From JBDSTZ01 sp039927975 (GTDB lineage Bacteria; Pseudomonadota; Gammaproteobacteria; Burkholderiales; Burkholderiaceae_D), in the NCBI GenBank assembly GCA_039927975.1, contig JBDSTZ010000402.1, forward strand, positions 1 to 6,179: a DNA stretch of 6,179 nt, written 5' to 3'. Below the pieces are notes generated by a model that was not told where the DNA came from, ran no database searches, and worked only from the letters and a program-made list of their open reading frames with translations. Position 1 is the first letter of the stretch. Every line of letters begins with the position of its first letter. Positions 1-6,179 of this stretch are shown here, one piece after another. The position numbers and the translations under genes are program-made.

Positions 1-125
1 CTGTGGATCGAAAAATTCAGCAAGACCTTCGAGCCGGTGCTGATGGCGGCGATCGGCATCGTCATCGGCGTCATCGTGGTGCTGCTCTACATGCCGATCT
101 TCGACCTCGCCGGGACCTTGAACTG

Positions 126-126
<1 letters not shown>
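1..126 (+). CDS. gspF: GspF/PilC-family inner-membrane platform protein, C-terminal 41 residues (5' end outside window)
   Basis: The first 41 codons are open in frame 1 and end at TGA 124-126. The fragment has an EPVLM segment followed by a glycine/valine/isoleucine-rich transmembrane helix (about residues 16-31 of the fragment) and a closing MPIFDLAG motif. This is the characteristic last helix and tail of GspF/PilC proteins, which end shortly after an 'MPIF.L' motif. Family members are polytopic inner-membrane proteins that sit above the assembly ATPase and couple its movement to pilin insertion. The stop codon overlaps the ATPase start by one base (TGATG), so the two partners are translationally coupled. 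Only the tail is visible, so GspF cannot be separated from PilC or MshG on sequence alone. The downstream gene set favours a T2SS-like assignment. Confidence 0.88.
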
Positions 127-1770
<1,644 letters not shown>

Positions 1771-1790
<20 letters not shown>

Positions 1791-2409
1791 GCCAATCGCA
1801 CTGCACCTGGGCGGCGCGGGCAATGTCCTGGCCGGGACGCCGCTCGCGGCGGCGGCTGGCGACTGGCCGGCGCTGGCGGCCGAACTGGCGCAAAAGCTGG
1901 CGCCGGGCACGCGCCTCGACGTGCGCCTGGTCGATTGCTGGAGCCGCTACTTCCTGTTCGAGACGCCGGTCGGCGTGTCGGGCCTGCGCGACAGCCGACT
2001 GCTGCTCGACGCCCGTTTCGAAGCGTTGTACGGCCAGCCGCCGGCCGACTGGCTACTGCGCGCCGACTGGCAGGCCGGCGCCCCGATGCTGGCCTGCGCG
2101 GTGCCGCGCGCACTCGAGCAGGCCTTGGCCGGATTCCGCCTGGCGCGCCTGGCGCCGGCCACGCTGCGCAGCTGGAACCGCCACTGCGCCACGCTGCCGG
2201 CCACCGGCCTGTGGTGCGGCGCCGACGACGGCATGTTCAACCTCCTGTATTGGCACGAGGGGCAACTGCGGCTGGTGCGCCAGCAGCGCGGTGACGATCT
2301 TGACGGCTTGCTGGCGCTGGAACTTGCTCGCCTCGGCGCGGCCATGCCCGCCGCGCGCTTTTGCAGCGGTCGGGCAATCGCCGGCTGGACCGCGCTGGAG
2401 GCCGCATGA
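1771..2409 (+). CDS. Short PilM/GspL-cytoplasmic-domain-like protein (degenerate actin-like fold, tentative)
   Basis: A 212-residue protein with no signal peptide or transmembrane segment, starting at GTG 1771 behind a strong GAGGAGG site and overlapping the ATPase gene by 20 bases. It occupies the slot of PilM (or the cytoplasmic half of GspL/MshI) between the ATPase and a PilN-like gene. The residue pattern is compatible with that fold: a beta-type opening (IALHLGGAGNVLAG), a WSRYFLFETPVG strand segment, a YG...W helix region, an ACAVPRALEQAL segment and a WNRH motif near the middle, followed by short strands (MFNLLYWHEGQLRLVR). It is much shorter than PilM (about 350) and the canonical nucleotide-binding signatures of the actin-like family are not apparent. 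By family logic it would sit on the cytoplasmic face and bridge the ATPase to the N-terminus of the PilN-like protein. Protein-coding status is secure; the family assignment rests on context and weak pattern similarity. Confidence 0.7.
2397..2400 (+). promoter_or_regulatory. Ribosome binding site of the PilN-like gene
   Basis: GGAG lies five bases before ATG 2406, inside the end of the preceding gene. It supports ATG 2406 (the ATGA overlap start) rather than an upstream in-frame ATG at 2361, which would add an out-of-frame arginine/glycine-rich stretch. Confidence 0.55.
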
Positions 2410-2975
2410 AACCCTTCCATATCGACTTCGCCGACGCGCCCGGCGCCTGGCGCTGGGACTGGTCTATGCCGGCCACGCGCATCGCCGCGCTGCTCTTGCT
2501 GGTTGCGCTGGTGAGTGGCGCGCTGGCGCTCCAGCGCGGGCTGACCTTGCGCGGCGCCACCGCGCAAGCGCGTGCCGCGCAGCTCGAACACGAGGCGGCG
2601 CGTGAACGCAGCGCCCGCATGATCAAGAGTGCCGCGCGCCTGGGCGCCGAGGACGAGGCGCTGCTGCACCAGGCCAGCATGCTGCGCGCGATCCCGTGGG
2701 AGGGCGTGTTCCGCGCTTTCGAGGCGGCGCCACCGGCCGTGCTGCAATCGTTCGAGCCCGACCTGGCACGCGGCGTCGTCAAGTTGCAGGCCCACGTCGC
2801 CGACCTGGGCGCCGCCCAGGACTACCTGGCCGGCTTGCGCCGCAGTCCCGTATTCCTGCGCGTGAGCCTACTGCGCCATGAAGTCGCCACCGAGGGCGGC
2901 GTCGACTTTCACGCCGAGGCGGTGCTGGCCGGACCATACCGCCTGCCCGAGCCCGAACAGCGGGGGGCGAAATGA
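2406..2975 (+). CDS. PilN-like inner-membrane platform protein (GspL periplasmic half)
   Basis: A 189-residue bitopic protein starting at ATG 2406, with a four-base ATGA overlap with the previous gene. Residues 1-25 form a short cytoplasmic N-terminus. In PilN this part docks into PilM, and here it is unusually tryptophan-rich (W15, W17, W19). A single transmembrane helix covers about 26-42 (alanine/leucine/valine-rich). A charged helical stretch, probably coiled coil, follows at about 45-80. Residues 96-180 resemble the PilN/GspL ferredoxin-like periplasmic domain: PWEGVFRAFEAAPP, then alternating beta strands and a DYLAGLRRSPVFLRVSLL segment, a pattern shared with PilN. The expected partners are the PilM-like protein in the cytoplasm and the PilO-like protein encoded next. 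Size matches PilN (about 180-200). The call rests on architecture, position and motif-level similarity. Confidence 0.82.
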   Translation: MKPFHIDFADAPGAWRWDWSMPATRIAALLLLVALVSGALALQRGLTLRGATAQARAAQLEHEAARERSARMIKSAARLGAEDEALLHQASMLRAIPWEGVFRAFEAAPPAVLQSFEPDLARGVVKLQAHVADLGAAQDYLAGLRRSPVFLRVSLLRHEVATEGGVDFHAEAVLAGPYRLPEPEQRGAK

Positions 2976-3505
2976 CCGACTTCAAACAGCTGCGCTGGCA
3001 GGCCGAAGTACTGGCCCAGCGCCACGGCTTGTGGCTGCTGCCGGCGCTGGCGCTGCTGGTCTGCGCGATGGCGGCCTGGGCCTGGTGGGTGCCCGCGCAG
3101 GAGTCGGCACTGCGCTCCGCGCTGTCGGCCCAGGCGCCGCGTGAAACGCCAGCGCCGACCTTGGCCGCGCCTGCGCCGCGCGCGCCCTTGCCGCGAAGCG
3201 CGCAGGCCGACCACGGCTTGCAACGCTTGTTCGCGCTGGCCGGCGAGCATGGCGTGCGCATCTCCCAGGCTGACTACCGGCGCCAGGAAACCGGCCGGGT
3301 GGGGCGCTGGCAGGTGCAGCTGCCGGCGACCGGCAACTACGTGCAGCTGCGCCGCTTCCTGCGCGCGGCCCAGGCGATCCCCGGGGTCTCGGTCGATGAA
3401 CTGGGCATGCACAAGGGCGCACCCGGCGGCCGGATCGAGGCGCGCCTGCTGTTTTCGGTGTGGTACGCGCCGGACGTGCCGGCCGCCGAAGGAGGGCGCC
3501 GATGA
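2972..3505 (+). CDS. PilO/GspM-like inner-membrane platform protein
   Basis: A 177-residue bitopic protein. ATG 2972 overlaps the upstream stop as ATGA and is preceded by a G-rich run (GGGGGG about 2962-2967) that may act as a weak SD. One transmembrane helix spans about residues 19-40. It is followed by a proline/alanine-rich linker (about 55-75) and a compact periplasmic domain (about 80-165). The domain carries the PilO/GspM pattern: a GLQRLFALAGEHGV helix, a WQVQLPATGNYVQLRRFLRA strand-helix unit, a PGVSVDEL segment, and a last strand ending in RIEARLLFSVWY. PilO and GspM use this ferredoxin-like fold to dimerise with PilN/GspL. The long coiled coil usual after the PilO transmembrane helix is mostly replaced here by the short Pro/Ala linker. 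Position between the PilN-like and PilP-like genes supports the call. Confidence 0.82.
   Translation: MTDFKQLRWQAEVLAQRHGLWLLPALALLVCAMAAWAWWVPAQESALRSALSAQAPRETPAPTLAAPAPRAPLPRSAQADHGLQRLFALAGEHGVRISQADYRRQETGRVGRWQVQLPATGNYVQLRRFLRAAQAIPGVSVDELGMHKGAPGGRIEARLLFSVWYAPDVPAAEGGRR
3489..3495 (+). promoter_or_regulatory. Ribosome binding site of the PilP/GspC-like gene
   Basis: AAGGAGG, a consensus-like Shine-Dalgarno sequence, sits six bases before ATG 3502. It decides the start at 3502 over the GTG at 3460, which would add 14 residues read out of frame through the end of the PilO-like gene. Confidence 0.8.
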
Positions 3506-3984
3506 ACAAGCGGATGACCGCCATGCTGGCGGCGCTGGCCGTGCTGGCGCTGCTGATCGTGTTCGACAGGCCGCAAGCGGCCGCCGACGCGGGCCTGGCC
3601 GAGCCGGTGGTGCGCACCGTGCGCGCGCCGTCGACCGTCGCACAGGCCGCGCCGCCGAGCGAGGCGCCGGCGTCCTCGCCGGCGTTTGCCGACGACGTGA
3701 TCCCCGACCTGTTTGCGTCGGCCGCCACGCCGGCGGCGGTTGCGGCCAAAGCGCCGGCGGCGGGTGAGGGTGAAGCGCCGTCCCCCTACACCTTATTGGG
3801 TTTCAAGGAAGAAGACGGCGTGCGCGAAGCCTATCTTTCGCATCAGGGCGAGGTGGTGGTGGCGCGCGCCGGCGCCGTGCTCAATCAACGCTATCGCGTG
3901 CTGGCCCTGCGCCAGGACGAGGTGGATATCAGGGACAATCAATCCGGTGCGTCCATCCGGCTTGGCTTCGGGGTCGAACAATGA
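3502..3984 (+). CDS. PilP/GspC-like bitopic protein linking the inner-membrane platform to the secretin
   Basis: A 160-residue protein starting at ATG 3502 behind AAGGAGG, overlapping the PilO-like gene by four bases (ATGA). Residues 1-5 are basic, and 6-21 form one hydrophobic helix with no cysteine lipobox, so it should be an inner-membrane-anchored protein like GspC rather than a lipoprotein like PilP. Residues 24-93 are a proline/alanine-rich low-complexity spacer containing a PDLFA motif (near 68-72) reminiscent of the 'DPF' element before the homology region of PilP/GspC. Residues 96-158 form a small beta-rich domain: YTLLGF, then VREAYLSHQGEVVVARAG, then YRVLALRQDEVDIRD. This matches the homology region that contacts the secretin N0 domain in these families. 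There is no PDZ or coiled-coil C-terminal domain, so it is shorter than a full GspC (about 270-300). The next gene is the expected partner secretin. Confidence 0.82.
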   Translation: MNKRMTAMLAALAVLALLIVFDRPQAAADAGLAEPVVRTVRAPSTVAQAAPPSEAPASSPAFADDVIPDLFASAATPAAVAAKAPAAGEGEAPSPYTLLGFKEEDGVREAYLSHQGEVVVARAGAVLNQRYRVLALRQDEVDIRDNQSGASIRLGFGVEQ

Positions 3985-5861
3985 ATCGAATGGCAGGTAG
4001 GCTGTTGTTGGCTTGGTCTCTCGGCGCGCTCGGCGCCTGCTCGGCGATGCCGCAGGGCGGCACTCTTGAGGCGCGCGCGCTGATCGAGGCGGGCCGGCTC
4101 GACGAGGCGATCACCCGGCTCGAACCGCTGGTCGCCGCCGCGCCTGGCAATATCGAGGCGCGCGTGTTGCTTGCCAGCGCGCGCAACCAGCGCGCCAACG
4201 AGTTGCTGGCGCAAGCGGGCAAGGACCTCCAGCGCCAGGCCTGGGACGAGGCGCAGGCCAACTACCGGCGCGTCGCCGCGCTCGGCCAGATCGACCAGGC
4301 GATGGTCGGCCTGGCCGCGCTGGCGGCCGCGCGCCAGCAGGCGCAGATGTTCGCCGAGGCCAGCGCCCTGAACGAGGCCGGAAAGCTTGACGCGGCGCGC
4401 ACGTCCTTGCGCGCGCTGCTGGCCCAGTATCCGAAGCACCGCGAGGGCGCCGCGCTGCTGCGTACGCTGGCCGAGCCGGCGCCGGCCGCGCCGCCCAGCG
4501 CGCTCGGCAAGGCTTTCCAGAAGCGCATCAACCTGCAGTTCCGCGACGCCCCGGTGCGCGCCGTGTTCGAGGCGATGTCGCGCGCCTCGGGCATCAACTT
4601 CACGCTCGACAAGGACGTGCCGGCCGAACTGAAGGTCACCGTCAACCTCGAAGGCACCACGCTCGAACTGGCGCTGCGCAATGTGCTCCTCAGCGTGCAG
4701 CTCGAGCAGCGCGTGGTCGACGACCACACGATCCTGGTCTATCCCAACGACCAGGCCAAGCAGCGCGACTACCAGAAGCTGTCGATCCGCAGCTTCAGGC
4801 TGGCCAACGCCGAGGCCAAGGCGGTCGCCGCCAGCCTCAAGACCCTGCTCAAGACGCGCGACCTGGTGGTCGATGAAAAACTCAATATGCTGGTGCTGCG
4901 CGACTCGCCCGAGACGATCCAGATGGCCGCCAAGCTGGTGGCGCTGCACGACGTCGCGGAGCCCGAAGTCATGCTCGACGTCGAGATCCTCGAAGTGCAG
5001 CGCAGCGACCTTGAATCGCTGGGCGTGAAGTGGCCGTCGAGTATCAGCCTGAGCCCCTTGCCGAACCTGCGGGTCGACCCGAGCGGCAGCATCACCACCA
5101 GTCCGTTCACGCTGCGTGACCTGGCCCACCTCAATTCGGCCGGCATCGCGGCGGCGGTCGATCCGATGAAGCTGTCGGCCTCGGTCAGCCGCGACAACGT
5201 CAGCGTGCTGGCCAACCCGCGCATCCGCATCAAGAGCCGCGAGAAGGCGCTGATCAAGGTCGGCGAGCGCGTGCCGAGCATTTCGTCGAACGTCACTTCG
5301 ACCGGCGTCACCTCGCAATCGGTGAACTATCTCGACGTCGGCTTGAAGCTCGAAGCCGAACCGGTGGTGTACCTTGACGACGAGATTTCGATCAAGCTCA
5401 ATCTGGAAGTGTCGAGCATTCTCGGCACCATCGTCGACACCAATAACCAACCGTACGGCTACCGCATCGGCGCGCGCAACGCGATGACGGTGCTGCGCCT
5501 GCGCGACGGTGAAAACCAGGTGCTCGCGGGCCTCATCAGCGACAACGACAAGCGCAGCGCCAGCGCGGTGCCGGGCATCGGCCAGCTGCCGGTGCTCGAC
5601 CGCCTGTTCGGCGTCAAGGGCACCGAGCGCACCAAGACCGAGATCGTGCTGTCGATCACGCCGCACGTGGTGCGCAACCAGCCGCGCGTGGCCTGGGCCG
5701 AGGTCGAATTCGACGCCGGCACCGATGCCAGCCTGCGCGGACGCGACGCCACGCCGGGCCAGCCGCAGCCGGCGATGCAGCAGCAGGCGCCGGTGACGAT
5801 GACGCCGCCGGCGCCACAGGCCGCGCCGGCGCCGGCAGCCGCCGACAGGGCAGGGCAGTAG
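3981..5861 (+). CDS. gspD: Secretin (GspD/MshL/PilQ superfamily), predicted lipoprotein with TPR-like N-terminal extension
   Basis: A 626-residue outer-membrane channel. ATG 3981 overlaps the previous stop as ATGA. The N-terminus is a lipoprotein signal peptide with lipobox LGAC and Cys20. Residues about 30-160 are alanine-rich helical repeats that look like about three TPR-type units (for example ALIEAGRLDEAITRLEPLV and ALNEAGKLDAARTSLRALL). A Pro/Ala linker follows. About 183-254 is the N0/STN domain (INLQFRDAPVRAVFEAM). About 265-325 is a single N1-type domain (SIRSFRLANAEAKAVAASL). About 328-565 is the secretin core: EVMLDVEILEVQ, the VLANPRI strand, the KVGERVP element, the signature VPGIGQLPVLDRLFG at 530-544, and EIVLSITPHVVR at 554-565. 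Residues 566-626 are a Pro/Ala/Gln-rich tail. The core and signature make the superfamily call near certain. GspD versus MshL is less certain: lipidation recalls self-piloting secretins such as HxcQ, and MshL-type secretins. Confidence 0.95.
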   Translation: MNRMAGRLLLAWSLGALGACSAMPQGGTLEARALIEAGRLDEAITRLEPLVAAAPGNIEARVLLASARNQRANELLAQAGKDLQRQAWDEAQANYRRVAALGQIDQAMVGLAALAAARQQAQMFAEASALNEAGKLDAARTSLRALLAQYPKHREGAALLRTLAEPAPAAPPSALGKAFQKRINLQFRDAPVRAVFEAMSRASGINFTLDKDVPAELKVTVNLEGTTLELALRNVLLSVQLEQRVVDDHTILVYPNDQAKQRDYQKLSIRSFRLANAEAKAVAASLKTLLKTRDLVVDEKLNMLVLRDSPETIQMAAKLVALHDVAEPEVMLDVEILEVQRSDLESLGVKWPSSISLSPLPNLRVDPSGSITTSPFTLRDLAHLNSAGIAAAVDPMKLSASVSRDNVSVLANPRIRIKSREKALIKVGERVPSISSNVTSTGVTSQSVNYLDVGLKLEAEPVVYLDDEISIKLNLEVSSILGTIVDTNNQPYGYRIGARNAMTVLRLRDGENQVLAGLISDNDKRSASAVPGIGQLPVLDRLFGVKGTERTKTEIVLSITPHVVRNQPRVAWAEVEFDAGTDASLRGRDATPGQPQPAMQQQAPVTMTPPAPQAAPAPAAADRAGQ

Positions 5862-5863
5862 CG

Positions 5864-6179
5864 ATGCGCGCGCGCGGCTTCACGCTGATCGAGTTGATGG
5901 TCACGCTGGCCATCGTCGGCCTGCTGTCGACCATCGCGCTGCCGCTGGCGCAGGTGGCGGTTCAGCGCCAGAAGGAACAGGAACTGCGCCTGGCGCTGCG
6001 CGATATCCGCACCGCGCTCGACGAGTACAAGCGCGCCGCCGGCGAGGGCCGCATCAGCGCCATGCTCGATGGCAGCGGCTATCCGGCCACGCTGCAGATG
6101 CTGGTGGCCGGCGTGCCCGACCAGCGCAGCGCCAAGCCGCGCATGCTGTACTTCCTGCGCGCTATCCCGCGCGATCCGT
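5864..6179 (+). CDS. gspG: GspG-type pseudopilin, N-terminal 105 residues (3' end outside window)
   Basis: The ORF opens at ATG 5864, two bases after the secretin stop, with an AGGG about eight bases upstream as a modest SD. A five-residue leader MRARG is followed by FTLIELMVTLAIVGLL, the class III prepilin peptidase site: cleavage after Gly5, mature Phe1 that would be N-methylated, and Glu5 at the invariant position. The hydrophobic helix continues to about residue 30 and becomes an amphipathic helix rich in Gln, Arg and Glu. The globular part carries a DGSGYPATLQMLVAGVPD stretch and a YFLRAIPRDP motif, which resembles the IPxDP(W) region of GspG-like major pseudopilins. In a T2SS-like machine the protein would be processed in the inner membrane and assembled by the ATPase and GspF into a short pseudopilus. 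It is cut by the window end, so the C-terminal calcium-binding loop of GspG cannot be checked. Confidence 0.92.
   Translation, partial: MRARGFTLIELMVTLAIVGLLSTIALPLAQVAVQRQKEQELRLALRDIRTALDEYKRAAGEGRISAMLDGSGYPATLQMLVAGVPDQRSAKPRMLYFLRAIPRDP

Noticed and set aside
3560..3780. GCCGGCG-like repetitive sequence that could suggest a repeat element
   Set aside because: It encodes the Pro/Ala-rich linker of the P-like protein in frame. The repetition follows from Ala/Pro codons, and no regular unit or inverted structure is evident.
3990..3992. Alternative in-frame ATG (Met4) for the secretin
   Set aside because: It would still leave a working lipoprotein signal, so it cannot be excluded. ATG 3981 forms the ATGA overlap seen at the three preceding junctions and keeps an extra Arg in the signal n-region, so I preferred it.
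3939..5666. Long antisense open frame (575 codons) opposite the secretin gene
   Set aside because: Same high-GC shadow effect. Its translation is a repetitive Arg/His/Leu/Val/Asp mix with no motif, and the + strand encodes an unmistakable secretin.

Overview
The window is a compact, one-direction operon fragment that encodes the core of a type IV filament superfamily machine (type II secretion / type IV pilus / MSHA-like). By eye the DNA is very GC-rich, with strong G/C preference at third codon positions, Shine-Dalgarno starts and Gram-negative envelope proteins. This suggests a high-GC proteobacterium. A betaproteobacterium of the Oxalobacteraceae (Massilia/Duganella type) is my best guess, but that is inference and no phylogenetic marker is present.

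Layout, all on the + strand: the 3' end of a GspF/PilC platform protein (1-126); a complete GspE/PilB-type assembly ATPase (126-1790); a short protein at the PilM/GspL-cytoplasmic position (1771-2409); a PilN-like (2406-2975) and a PilO-like (2972-3505) inner-membrane protein; a PilP/GspC-like bitopic protein (3502-3984); a lipidated secretin with a TPR-like N-terminal extension (3981-5861); and the start of a GspG-type pseudopilin (5864 to beyond the window). Coding covers essentially every base. Neighbouring genes overlap by 1, 20, 4, 4, 4 and 4 bases, and the last pair is separated by 2 bases. There is therefore no room for an internal terminator or an intergenic promoter, and the genes are almost surely co-transcribed and translationally coupled.

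Expected working model (family knowledge plus inference): GspE hydrolyses ATP under the inner membrane and, with GspF, drives assembly of a short pseudopilus from the GspG-type pilin. The M-, N- and O-like proteins form the inner-membrane alignment platform. The P/C-like protein links that platform to the N0 domain of the secretin, which forms the outer-membrane gate. The parts mix two lineages: the platform is split PilM/N/O/P-style, while the P-like protein is bitopic as in GspC and the pilin has a very short GspG-type leader. The system looks like one of the atypical T2SS/MSHA-like machines rather than a textbook T2SS or type IVa pilus. Its cargo cannot be read from this window. No RNA genes, mobile elements, CRISPR arrays or stand-alone regulatory regions are visible.
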